Shown here: piece after piece, positions 56,741-64,000 of the stretch
How positions within the stretch are numbered: the stretch's first letter is position 1
Layout: every line of letters starts with the position of its first letter
From: Cellulomonas xylanilytica
GTDB lineage: Bacteria > Actinomycetota > Actinomycetes > Actinomycetales > Cellulomonadaceae
DNA: 64,000 nt
NCBI RefSeq assembly: GCF_007989805.1
Contig: NZ_BJUB01000011.1
Location: 1-64,000, forward strand
Direction of reading: 5' to 3'
Notes under the pieces: model-generated
What the model was told of the DNA's origin: nothing
Databases searched by the model: none
The model's input: the letters and a program-made list of their open reading frames with translations, nothing else
Program-made: the position numbers and the translations under genes

Positions 56741-58090
56741 CTAGTCGCGGCCGCGGTGGAAGTCGTCGAGGGCCACCTTGCGCTCGGCGCCGTGGTCGAC
56801 GATCGGGTCCGGGTAGTCCTCGGGCGCCTCGAGCCCCAGCTTCCACGGCTGGTGCACGGCGCGCCCGGGGACGTCCCGCAGCTCCGGCACCCAGCGCCGC
56901 ACGTAGGTCCCGTCGGGGTCGAACTTCTCGCCCTGCGTCACCGGGTTGAACACCCGGAAGTAGGGCGCCGCGTCGCGACCCGTGCCGGCGACCCACTGCC
57001 AGTTCAGCTGGTTCTGCGAGATGTCGCCGTCGACCAGCCACTCCATGAAGTGCGCCGCCCCGCGCTGCCACCGCACGTGCAGGTCCTTGACCAGGAACGA
57101 CGCGACGACCATGCGGACGCGGTTGTGCATCCAGCCGAGGGCGCGCAGCTGGCGCATGCCGGCGTCGACGAACGGGTACCCGGTCCGCCCGGCCGCCCAC
57201 GCCTCGAACGCGGCGTCGGCCGCGTCGCCCGACGCCCACGAGTCCTCCGGCACGACGGTCCGCAGCGACTGCTGCGCGGCGCCGGGGTGGTGCCAGAGCA
57301 CGTCGGCGTGGAACTCGCGCCACGCCAGCTCGGACCGGAACGTGGCCACGTCGAACGGCGCCTGCGCCAGGTCCGCGAGGAGGGTCCGGGGGTGCAGCTC
57401 GCCGTACTTCAGCGGGATCGAGAGCCTCGAGGTGCCGTCGAGGTCGGGCCGGTTGCGCAGGTCGGCGTACTCGGCCAGCTCGTCCTGCAGGTACGTCGTC
57501 CAGCGCGCGTGGGCCGCCCGCTCGCCGGCTGCCGGGAGGTCGACGTCCGTCGCCGGCTCGTCGGGGACGCCGTCCGAGCGGACGTCCGCCCAGGGGACCC
57601 GCTGGGGTCGGCGCGCGGGGGCGGACCAGCCGTGGTCGAGCCAGGCCCCGCGGAACGGCGTGAACACCTGGAACGGGGTGCCGCCCTGCGTCGTCAGGCG
57701 GCCGGGTGCCACGGCGTAGGGCGACCCGGTGCGGACCAGGGGGACGTCGAGGGCGTGCTCGACGGCCTCGTCGCGCCGCCGCCCGTACGGCTCGGTCGCC
57801 GCCGTGACGTGCACGGCCGGCGCCCCGACCTCCGTCGCGACCGCCGGCACCACCTGGGACGCAGGTCCGTGGCGCACGACGAGCCGCCCACCGACCGACT
57901 CGTCGAGCGCCCGCAGGCTGCGTGCCAGATAGGTGAGGCGCGGCGCGCCGGCCGAGCGCCAGAGCGCGGGATCGACGACGAACAGCGGCACGACCTCGTC
58001 GTCGGCGGCCCGGGCCTGCTCCACCGCGGCCAGCAGGGCGGGGTTGTCCGCGAGCCGCAGGTCGCGGCGGAACCAGTGGATCGTGGGCAC
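56741..58090 (-). CDS. phrB: Deoxyribodipyrimidine photolyase
   Basis: 449 residues; repairs UV-induced cyclobutane dimers with blue light. N-terminal antenna domain (IHWFRRDLRLADNPALL) and C-terminal FAD domain with TSRLSIPLKYGELHPR, ELAWREFHADVLW, the LGWMHNRVRMVVASFLVKDL core, and DGDISQNQLNWQWVAGTGRDAAPYFRVFNP. Cryptochrome-like variants lack little of this, but the full CPD photolyase set is present. GTG at 58090 has TACCGT (58102-58097) 6 bases upstream, suggesting a leaderless start. Divergent from the peptide transporter. Confidence 0.96.
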   Translation of the reverse strand: MPTIHWFRRDLRLADNPALLAAVEQARAADDEVVPLFVVDPALWRSAGAPRLTYLARSLRALDESVGGRLVVRHGPASQVVPAVATEVGAPAVHVTAATEPYGRRRDEAVEHALDVPLVRTGSPYAVAPGRLTTQGGTPFQVFTPFRGAWLDHGWSAPARRPQRVPWADVRSDGVPDEPATDVDLPAAGERAAHARWTTYLQDELAEYADLRNRPDLDGTSRLSIPLKYGELHPRTLLADLAQAPFDVATFRSELAWREFHADVLWHHPGAAQQSLRTVVPEDSWASGDAADAAFEAWAAGRTGYPFVDAGMRQLRALGWMHNRVRMVVASFLVKDLHVRWQRGAAHFMEWLVDGDISQNQLNWQWVAGTGRDAAPYFRVFNPVTQGEKFDPDGTYVRRWVPELRDVPGRAVHQPWKLGLEAPEDYPDPIVDHGAERKVALDDFHRGRD

Positions 58091-58105
58091 CTGGCGACGG
58101 TAGCC

Positions 58106-58123
58106 GCGGACCGGCCGGTCCGC
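58106..58123. promoter_or_regulatory. 18-bp perfect palindrome between photolyase and POT genes
   Basis: GCGGACCGG followed by its exact reverse complement, 58106-58123, just upstream of the photolyase -10 element and 53 bp before the transporter start. A possible operator; GC-rich palindromes can also arise by chance at this base composition. Confidence 0.5.
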
Positions 58124-58176
58124 CCTCCGGCGGTCCGCGAGTGGTGCGCACCCAGGGGCGAGGCCACCATGAACCC

Positions 58177-59709
58177 ATGAGCGATGAGCCGGGGGGCTCG
58201 GGCGCCAGCGCCCGCAGGAGCGACACGCTGCCGAGCGACAGGGCCTTCTTCGGTCAGCCGCTCGGTCTGCTCACCCTCTTCGGTACCGAGCTGTGGGAAC
58301 GGTTCAGCTACTACGGGATGCGCGCGATCCTCCTGTACTACCTGACCGACACGGTCGCCAACGACGGCCTCGGCATCGAGCAGACGTCGGGCGAGGCGCT
58401 CGTCGCGATCTACGGGTCGTCGGTGTACCTGCTGTCCGTGCTGGGCGGCTGGCTGGCGGACCGCGTGATCGGTGCCCGGCGCTCGGTGCTGTACGGCGGC
58501 ATCGTCATCGCGGCAGGGCACGTGTTCCTCACGGTCCCGCAGGCGCTGTTCTCCTACCTCGGCATCGTGCTGGTCGCCCTCGGGACCGGCCTGCTCAAGC
58601 CGAACGTGTCGAGCATGGTGGGCGAGCTGTACGACCGGGACGACCCGCGGCGCGACTCGGGCTTCTCGATCTTCTACATGGGCATCAACATCGGCTCGCT
58701 CGCGGCCCCGTTCCTGGTGGGCGCGGCCCGCGCGGCCGGCGGGTACCACGCGGGGTTCGCGGTCGCGGCCGTCGGCATGGCGATCGCGCTGGTGTTCTTC
58801 GTGCTCGGCCGCAAGTACCTCGGTGGCGCGGGCGACGTGCCGCCCAACCCGCTGACCCCGGCGGACCGCCCGGCGGTGGTCCGGCTCTTCGCCGTCGTCC
58901 TGGCGGGCATCGCGCTGGCGTTCGCCGTCGCTGCGGCGGTGCACGGGGGCCTCGGCCTGCCGACCTTCATCGACGCGATCTCCTACCTCGCGTTCGCCGC
59001 CCCGGTCGCGACCTTCGTCGTCATGTTCCGCTCGCCCAAGGTGAGCAGCCACGAGCGCACCCGGCTGCGGGCCTACATCCCGCTCTTCGTCGCCGCGATG
59101 ATCTTCTGGATGATCTTCGAGCAGGCCGCGAGCACGCTGGCGTCCTACGCCCAGGACAACACCGACCTCACGATCTTCGGCACCACCATCTCGCCGGAGC
59201 TGTTCCAGTCGGTCAACCCGGCGACGATCATCCTGCTGGCGCCCGTGTTCGCGTGGCTCTGGATCAAGCTCGACGACCGTCCGCCCACCGCCGTGAAGTT
59301 CGCGCTCGGCCTGACCTTCGCCGCCCTGAGCTTCATCTTCCTGGCCGGCGCCTCCTGGCTGGCCGACGGCGCCCAGACCTCCGCGTGGGTCCTGGTGACG
59401 GTCTACGTCATCCAGACGGTCGGCGAGCTGTGCCTGTCCCCGGTGGGGCTCGCCGCGACGACCCTGCTGGCACCGCGAGCGTTCCGCGGGCAGGCGATGG
59501 CGCTGTGGTTCCTCGCCCCGTCGGCCGGCAACGCGATCGCCGCGCAGGTCATCCAGTCGACGCCCGACGTCGGCCCGACGCAGTACTTCGGCATCATCGG
59601 CCTGATCGCCCTGGCGTTCGCCGGTGCCATGTTCGCCCTGGCCCCGTGGGTCACGCGGCACATCCGTGCGGGCGCCGACTCCGAGGCCGAGGCGGCGCTG
59701 CAGCGCTGA
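58177..59709 (+). CDS. POT/PTR-family proton-dependent peptide transporter
   Basis: 510 residues, about 14 membrane helices. The POT proton-coupling motif is seen as ELWERFSYYGMRAILL near residue 40-55, with GGWLADRVIGARRSVLYGG following and GTGLLKPNVSSMVGELY plus FSIFYMGINIGSLAAP as the second signature. Imports di- and tripeptides with protons. ATG at 58177 starts a 30-residue Ser/Gly-rich cytoplasmic tail; earlier start codons in frame are possible but give non-conserved sequence. Confidence 0.95.
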   Translation: MSDEPGGSGASARRSDTLPSDRAFFGQPLGLLTLFGTELWERFSYYGMRAILLYYLTDTVANDGLGIEQTSGEALVAIYGSSVYLLSVLGGWLADRVIGARRSVLYGGIVIAAGHVFLTVPQALFSYLGIVLVALGTGLLKPNVSSMVGELYDRDDPRRDSGFSIFYMGINIGSLAAPFLVGAARAAGGYHAGFAVAAVGMAIALVFFVLGRKYLGGAGDVPPNPLTPADRPAVVRLFAVVLAGIALAFAVAAAVHGGLGLPTFIDAISYLAFAAPVATFVVMFRSPKVSSHERTRLRAYIPLFVAAMIFWMIFEQAASTLASYAQDNTDLTIFGTTISPELFQSVNPATIILLAPVFAWLWIKLDDRPPTAVKFALGLTFAALSFIFLAGASWLADGAQTSAWVLVTVYVIQTVGELCLSPVGLAATTLLAPRAFRGQAMALWFLAPSAGNAIAAQVIQSTPDVGPTQYFGIIGLIALAFAGAMFALAPWVTRHIRAGADSEAEAALQR

Positions 59710-59733
59710 CCGTGCGGTGGCAGGGTGGGCGGC

Positions 59734-60396
59734 ATGGCTGACACCACGCTCCTGCCGCACTCCGACGTCACGGCCGCGGTCGACGCCCGGCACTGGCGCG
59801 TGCTGCTGCGGTCGCTGCGCGCCACGTTCACGGCGCCCGACTTCAGCACCGCGGCCGCCTTCGTCGCGAGCGTCGCGGCGGCCGCCGACGAGGCGAACCA
59901 CCACCCCGACGTCGTCCTGCGCTGGGGACAGGTCACGGTCACCACCTCGAGCCACGACGCCGGCGGCCTCACCCAGCGGGACGTCGACCTGGCCGCCACG
60001 GTCAGCGCCCTCGCCGACGAGCTCGGCCTGGAGGGCGACGTCCCGCGCAGCGAGATCCTCGAGATCGCGATCGACGCCCTCGACATCCCGGCGGTGGTGC
60101 CGTTCTGGGCGGCCGTCATGGGCTACGAGGTCACCGGGGACGACGAGGTGAGCGACCCGGCGGGCATCGGCCCCGCGATCTGGTTCCAGCAGATGGACGA
60201 GCCCCGGCCGCAGCGCAACCGGATCCACCTCGACATCAGCGTCCCGCACGACCAGGCGGAGGCCCGCATCGCGGCGGCGGTCGCCGCGGGCGGTCACCTG
60301 GTCAGCGACGACCGTGCGCCGGCGTTCACCGTCCTGGCGGACGCCGAGGGCAACGAGGTCTGCGTCTGCACGTGGCAGGCCCGCAGCAACAGCTGA
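59734..60396 (+). CDS. Pterin-4a-carbinolamine dehydratase-VOC domain fusion
   Basis: 220 residues. The first half (about 1-100) matches PCD/DCoH: ANHHPDVVLRWGQVTVTTSSHDAGGLTQRDVDLA contains the paired active-site histidines and the conserved third His and TxxD segment. The second half (about 108-218) is a VOC/glyoxalase-like domain: EIAIDALDIPAVVPFWAAVMGYEV, RIHLDISVPHDQAEARI, and FTVLADAEGNEVCVCTW. One half could recycle a pterin cofactor, or bind one, while the VOC half acts on another compound. No phenylalanine hydroxylase gene is nearby. ATG at 59734 is used; GTG at 59725 is an alternative. Confidence 0.88.
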   Translation: MADTTLLPHSDVTAAVDARHWRVLLRSLRATFTAPDFSTAAAFVASVAAAADEANHHPDVVLRWGQVTVTTSSHDAGGLTQRDVDLAATVSALADELGLEGDVPRSEILEIAIDALDIPAVVPFWAAVMGYEVTGDDEVSDPAGIGPAIWFQQMDEPRPQRNRIHLDISVPHDQAEARIAAAVAAGGHLVSDDRAPAFTVLADAEGNEVCVCTWQARSNS

Positions 60397-60403
60397 GGGA
60401 GGG

Positions 60404-61420
60404 TCAGCGGCGCGGCGGTGCGCAGGACGCGCGGACGACGAGCTCGGTGGGCAGGCGCAGGTGGGTCGAGCGCTCCTTGCCGTCGATCAGGTCGACGAGC
60501 AGCCGCAGCGCGTCGGCGCCCATCTCCTGCAGCGGCTGGTTGATGGTGGTCAGCGGGGGAGAGGCCAGCGCCGACTCGGGGACGTTGTCGAACCCGATCA
60601 CCGACAGGTCGTCCGGCACCGACAGACCGAGCTCGCCCGCGACCGCCATCACGTGGATGGCCGAGAGGTCGTTCGCGGCGAAGACGGCGGTGGGCCGGTC
60701 GGGGTTGCCCAGCAGGAGGCGGGCAGGCCCGTCGGCGGTCTCCGGGCGGTACCCGCCGACCGCGACCAGCGCCTCGTCCACCGGCAGTCCGGCCGTGTCC
60801 ATCGCCTTGCGGAACCCGTCCTCGCGCAGCCGGGCGGACTCGAGGTCGAGACGCCCGCCGAGGTAGCCGATGCGCCGGTGGCCCAGCCCGATGAGGTGCT
60901 CGGTGGCCAGCACGGCGCCGGCGAAGTTGTCGGAGTCGACGGTCGGCAGGCCGGTCGGGCCGGTGTGCGGGTCGACGGCCACGACCGGCACGCCGGTGTT
61001 CGCCTCGACGACCGTCGGGGTCACGATGATGGCGCCGTCGATCAGGGTGCCGGACAGCCGGGACAGGTAGCGCCGCTCCCAGCCGACGTCGGCGCCGCGG
61101 CCGCCGCCGGAGTAGGCGAGCAGCTCGTAGCCGGTCGAGCCGACCGCGGACGAGGCTCCCTTGAGCAGCTCGGTGCTGAACGGCTCGAACTCCGCCACGA
61201 GGATGCCCAGGACGTTGGTGCGGTGGCTGCGCAGCGACCGGGCGCCGAGGCTGGCCTCGTAGCCGAGCTCGTCGATGACCTCCTGCACGCGCGTCAGCGT
61301 GCTCTGCGCCACGCCGTAGCGGCTGTTGACCACCTTGGAGACCGTCGCGACGGACACCCCTGCCGCCCGGGCGACGTCTTCCATCTTCACGCGCGGTGTC
61401 GAGTCCACGTGGTGGAGCAT
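60404..61420 (-). CDS. LacI-family repressor
   Basis: 338 residues with an intact N-terminal HTH (KMEDVARAAGVSVATVSKVVNS, residues 12-33) and hinge (LGYEASLGARSLRSHRT), then the ligand domain (NVLGILVAEFEPFSTELLKG, GLGHRRIGYLGGRLDLES, VPDDLSVIGFDNVP). ATG at 61420. Divergent from the CUT1 importer, with two palindromic operators in between, so it very probably represses the importer and itself until a sugar is bound. Serves as a useful full-length contrast to the HTH-less protein at 2.9 kb. Confidence 0.95.
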   Translation of the reverse strand: MLHHVDSTPRVKMEDVARAAGVSVATVSKVVNSRYGVAQSTLTRVQEVIDELGYEASLGARSLRSHRTNVLGILVAEFEPFSTELLKGASSAVGSTGYELLAYSGGGRGADVGWERRYLSRLSGTLIDGAIIVTPTVVEANTGVPVVAVDPHTGPTGLPTVDSDNFAGAVLATEHLIGLGHRRIGYLGGRLDLESARLREDGFRKAMDTAGLPVDEALVAVGGYRPETADGPARLLLGNPDRPTAVFAANDLSAIHVMAVAGELGLSVPDDLSVIGFDNVPESALASPPLTTINQPLQEMGADALRLLVDLIDGKERSTHLRLPTELVVRASCAPPRR

Positions 61421-61430
61421 AGAGCATGGT

Positions 61431-61448
61431 ATCGATAACGTTATCGAT
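61431..61448. promoter_or_regulatory. LacI operator O1
   Basis: An 18-bp perfect palindrome, ATCGATAACGTTATCGAT, 11 bases upstream of the lacI-type start codon. The core with central CG dyad is typical of LacI-family sites. Confidence 0.85.
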
Positions 61449-61462
61449 CCGAGACCTCTGTT

Positions 61463-61478
61463 TCGATAACGTTATCGA
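61463..61478. promoter_or_regulatory. LacI operator O2
   Basis: TCGATAACGTTATCGA, a 16-bp perfect palindrome identical to the core of O1, 31 bp away centre to centre (about three helical turns). It ends 6 bp before a TTGACT -35 (61485-61490) likely used by the importer operon; a weak -10 lies near 61508. Confidence 0.85.
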
Positions 61479-61557
61479 CAACGATTGACTTCGCACAGCC
61501 TTGGGTGTCAACCTTGGCGCCGTCCAGCCCTGTCAGTGACGACGAGGAGATTCAACG

Positions 61558-62862
61558 ATGATGAGGACAACCGTCCTTCGCACCCTTGCCCTGGGTGCTG
61601 GTATTGCCCTGCTCGCGACCGCCTGCAGCTCGGGCGACGCGGGGGAGGGCTCCACCGATGGCGCGTCCGGTGACGCGACCACGGTCACCTGGTGGCACAA
61701 CTCCAACACGGGTGACGGCAAGGACTACTACGACAAGGTGGCCGCCGACTTCGAGGCCGCCAACCCGGGCGTGACCGTCGAGGTCACCGCCATGCAGCAC
61801 GAGGACATGCTCACCAAGCTCGACGCCGCGTTCCAGAGCGGAGACGCCCCCGACGTCTACATGGAGCGTGGTGGCGGCGAGCTGGCCGACCACGTCGAGG
61901 CCGGCCTGACCAAGGACATCTCCGAGGCGGCCGCCGACACCATCGAGAAGATCGGTGGCTCCGTCGCCGGCTGGCAGGTGGACGACAAGACGTACGGCCT
62001 GCCGTTCTCCGTCGGCGTCGTCGGCTTCTGGTACAACAAGGCGCTCTTCGAGCAGGCCGGCATCACCGAGCCCCCCACCACGTGGGACGAGTTCAACGAG
62101 GACGTCGACAAGCTCAAGGCTGCGGGCATCGAGCCCGTCTCCGTCGGCGCCGGTGACAAGTGGCCGGCCGCGCACTACTGGTACTACTTCGCGCTGCGCG
62201 AGTGCTCGCAGGACGTCCTGACGGACGCCGTGCAGACGCTCGACTTCTCCGACGCGTGCTTCGTCAAGGCCGGCGAGGACCTCGAGGCCCTCATCGGTAC
62301 CGAGCCGTTCAACGCGGGCTTCCTGTCGACCAAGGCCCAGGAGGGTGCGACCAGCGCTTCGGGCCTCCTGGCCACGGGCAAGGTCGCGATGGAGATGCAG
62401 GGCCACTGGGAGCCCGGCGTCATGCAGGGCCTCACCGAGGACGGCAAGGGCCTCGGCGAGAACACCGGCTGGTTCCCCTTCCCGGCCGTCGACGGCGGCG
62501 AGGGCGACCCCGAGGCCGCGCTCGGTGGCGGTGACGCGTGGGCCGTCTCGCAGGAGGCGCCCGACGCCGCGGTGGACTTCGCGGTCTACCTGCTCTCGGA
62601 CGAGGTCCAGAAGGGCTTCGCGGAGCTCGACATGGGTCTGCCGACCAACTCGACGGCCTCGCAGTACGTGTCGGACCCGGCCCTGGCCGAGCTCCTCAAG
62701 GTCCGTGACGCGGCCCCGTACGTCCAGCTCTACTTCGACACGGCGTTCGGTGCCTCCGTCGGTGGGGCCATGAACGACGAGATCGCCCTGGCCTTCGCCG
62801 GCCAGGCCACCCCGCAGGACATCGTCGACGCCACGCAGGCGGCGGCTGACGCGGAGAAGTGA
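61558..62862 (+). CDS. CUT1 sugar-binding lipoprotein
   Basis: 434 residues. Lipoprotein signal with lipobox ATAC (Cys23), Gly/Ser-rich linker, then a family 1 solute-binding protein: VTWWHNSNTGDGKDYYDKVAADFEAANPG, GFWYNKALFEQAGI, LLATGKVAMEMQGHWEPG. ATG at 61558 (or 61561) follows GAGGAGA. Binds an oligosaccharide for the permeases encoded next; LacI operators upstream indicate sugar induction. The ligand is unknown. Confidence 0.94.
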   Translation: MMRTTVLRTLALGAGIALLATACSSGDAGEGSTDGASGDATTVTWWHNSNTGDGKDYYDKVAADFEAANPGVTVEVTAMQHEDMLTKLDAAFQSGDAPDVYMERGGGELADHVEAGLTKDISEAAADTIEKIGGSVAGWQVDDKTYGLPFSVGVVGFWYNKALFEQAGITEPPTTWDEFNEDVDKLKAAGIEPVSVGAGDKWPAAHYWYYFALRECSQDVLTDAVQTLDFSDACFVKAGEDLEALIGTEPFNAGFLSTKAQEGATSASGLLATGKVAMEMQGHWEPGVMQGLTEDGKGLGENTGWFPFPAVDGGEGDPEAALGGGDAWAVSQEAPDAAVDFAVYLLSDEVQKGFAELDMGLPTNSTASQYVSDPALAELLKVRDAAPYVQLYFDTAFGASVGGAMNDEIALAFAGQATPQDIVDATQAAADAEK

Positions 62863-63905
62863 CCGACGTGGCAGACGAGACGACCGCCCGCGTGGGCGTC
62901 ACCGCCTCGCCTGCGACGTCCTCCCCGCAGGCCCAGGTCGCCGGTCGCGCTTCGGCGCGGCCGGCGGCCCCGGCCCCGGGCGGACGCCGTGGGACGGGGT
63001 CGGCTCTCCGCAAGCGCCTGGAGATCGCCTTCTTCGTGGCACCCGCCCTGCTGCTGTTCCTGTTCTTCGTGGTGGTGCCGATCGTCCGAGCGGTCCAGCT
63101 CTCGGCCTACCGCTGGAAGGGCTACGGCCCGCTGGTCGACTTCGTCGGCCTGAAGAACTACGTGAGCGTGCTGAACAACGACGTGTTCATCGGTGCGCTC
63201 CAGCACAACCTGATCATCGTGGTGGCCTCGATCGCCATCCAGCTCCCGCTCGGCCTGGCCATCGCGCTGCTGCTCAACCGCAAGATGTGGGGCCAGGGAG
63301 TCCTGCGCACGATCATCTTCGTGCCGTACGTGCTGGCCGAGGTCATCGCCGGTGTCGTGTGGTACCAGCTGCTCCAGCCCAAGTACGGCGTGATCGACGC
63401 GATGCTCGCCGCGGTCGGCATCAAGGGCCCCGCGCAGGGGTTCCTCGGCACCCCCGAGTACGCGCTGTGGACGGTCATCGTCGTCCTGACCTGGAAGTAC
63501 CTCGGTCTCGCGGTGATCCTGTTCCTCGCCGGCCTGCAGAGCGTCCCCGAGGAGCTCTACGAGGCCTCGCAGATCGACGGCGCCAGCTGGTGGCAGACGC
63601 AGCGCAAGATCACCATCCCGCTGCTCGGCCCGACCATCCGCACGTGGGCGTTCCTGTCGATGATCGGCTCGCTGCAGCTCTTCGACATGGTGTGGATCCT
63701 CACCGGCGGCGGCCCCGCCAACGCGACCACGACCATGGCCACGTTCCTCATCAACGAGGGCACCAAGCGGCAGAACTACGGGATCGCCGGGGCGGCCTCC
63801 GTGATCCTCTTCGTCGTCGCCCTCGTCCTGGCCCTCCTGTACCAGCGCTTCATCCTGCGCCGGGACATCCAGGACCCCGCTTCCCGGAAGAAGGTCAAGG
63901 CATGA
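62859..63905 (+). CDS. CUT1 sugar ABC transporter permease (MalF-type)
   Basis: 348 residues. A 50-residue Ala/Pro-rich cytoplasmic tail precedes six membrane spans; EAA-loop equivalent is EASQIDGASWWQTQRKITIPLL. ILTGGGPANATTTMATFLINEG is typical of this permease class. GTG at 62859 overlaps the binding-protein stop by 4 bp, and its stop overlaps the next start by 4 bp. No ATPase gene is seen before the window ends. Confidence 0.94.
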   Translation: MTDVADETTARVGVTASPATSSPQAQVAGRASARPAAPAPGGRRGTGSALRKRLEIAFFVAPALLLFLFFVVVPIVRAVQLSAYRWKGYGPLVDFVGLKNYVSVLNNDVFIGALQHNLIIVVASIAIQLPLGLAIALLLNRKMWGQGVLRTIIFVPYVLAEVIAGVVWYQLLQPKYGVIDAMLAAVGIKGPAQGFLGTPEYALWTVIVVLTWKYLGLAVILFLAGLQSVPEELYEASQIDGASWWQTQRKITIPLLGPTIRTWAFLSMIGSLQLFDMVWILTGGGPANATTTMATFLINEGTKRQNYGIAGAASVILFVVALVLALLYQRFILRRDIQDPASRKKVKA

Positions 63906-64000
63906 GCGCCGACACCCTGACCCGGACGTCGCCGACGTCGCCCTCCACGCACGGCGCCCGTCGCAAGACCGGCAAGTACACGGGCGGCAACCCGCTCGTG
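63902..64000 (+). CDS. CUT1 sugar ABC transporter permease (MalG-type), partial
   Basis: Only the first 33 codons are in the window (MSADTLTRTSPTSPSTHG, then a Lys/Arg-rich stretch); the gene is cut by the window edge, not truncated in itself as far as can be seen. Identity is inferred from position: ATG at 63902 overlaps the stop of the first permease by 4 bp, exactly where the second permease of a CUT1 importer is expected. Confidence 0.75.
   Translation, partial: MSADTLTRTSPTSPSTHGARRKTGKYTGGNPLV

Overview
The window is chromosomal DNA from a very GC-rich actinomycete. Long spurious open frames on every strand, GTG starts, 4-bp start/stop overlaps, carbohydrate importers without their own ATPase, the GlgE alpha-glucan pathway and many predicted leaderless messages all point to Actinobacteria. 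A Cellulomonas-like genus of the Micrococcales is my best guess, but this rests on gene content and style only. I see no rRNA, tRNA, CRISPR array, insertion sequence or prophage gene.

Layout. 0.1-18.3 kb: a storage-glucan locus (glgB; mak-treS-glgE) split by a galactomannan-type cassette made of a LacI-like sensor without a DNA-binding domain, a GH2 beta-mannosidase, a GH36 alpha-galactosidase, a CUT1 sugar importer and a ROK repressor. 18.3-22.2 kb: an FAD dehydrogenase and the glycogen debranching enzyme glgX. 22.3-32.7 kb: a conserved actinobacterial backbone (etfB, etfA, a PQQ-propeller protein, an APH-like kinase, cysteine desulfurase, mnmA, a MetE-like protein, a small membrane protein, ligA). 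32.7-48.2 kb: accessory genes (double GNAT; HxlR/MFS pair; a TPP-riboswitch-controlled thiamine or thiamine-precursor importer; a ROK-ThuA unit divergent from a ribose-type ABC importer with a Gfo/Idh/MocA oxidoreductase and a TIM-barrel isomerase; a small conserved protein; a PH-domain membrane pair). 48.6-51.9 kb: gatCAB. 52.0-64.0 kb: GNAT, a TetR-controlled membrane protein, a secreted GH26-type hydrolase, photolyase, a POT peptide transporter, a pterin dehydratase-VOC fusion, a LacI repressor, and the first three genes of another CUT1 importer, the last cut by the window edge.

How the genes work together. GlgE, TreS and maltokinase should turn trehalose into maltose-1-phosphate and alpha-1,4-glucan; GlgB branches it and GlgX trims it. 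The mannan cassette should import manno- or galactomanno-oligosaccharides and cleave them inside the cell. The same 29-bp promoter/operator block (24 of 29 positions identical) lies before the beta-mannosidase and before the importer, so one regulator, most likely the adjacent ROK protein, probably controls both. The secreted GH26 protein at 54.8 kb could supply oligosaccharides. The rbs-like operon with ThuA, a ThuB-like oxidoreductase and a TIM-barrel enzyme suggests oxidative (3-keto) sugar catabolism.

The features most worth following up are that shared operator block, the HTH-less LacI sensor, the nested inverted repeats before the GH26 gene, the 3-keto-sugar operon, and at least eleven starts placed 5-7 bases after a -10 element with little or no leader. 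All functional calls come from reading motifs and context; no database search was run.
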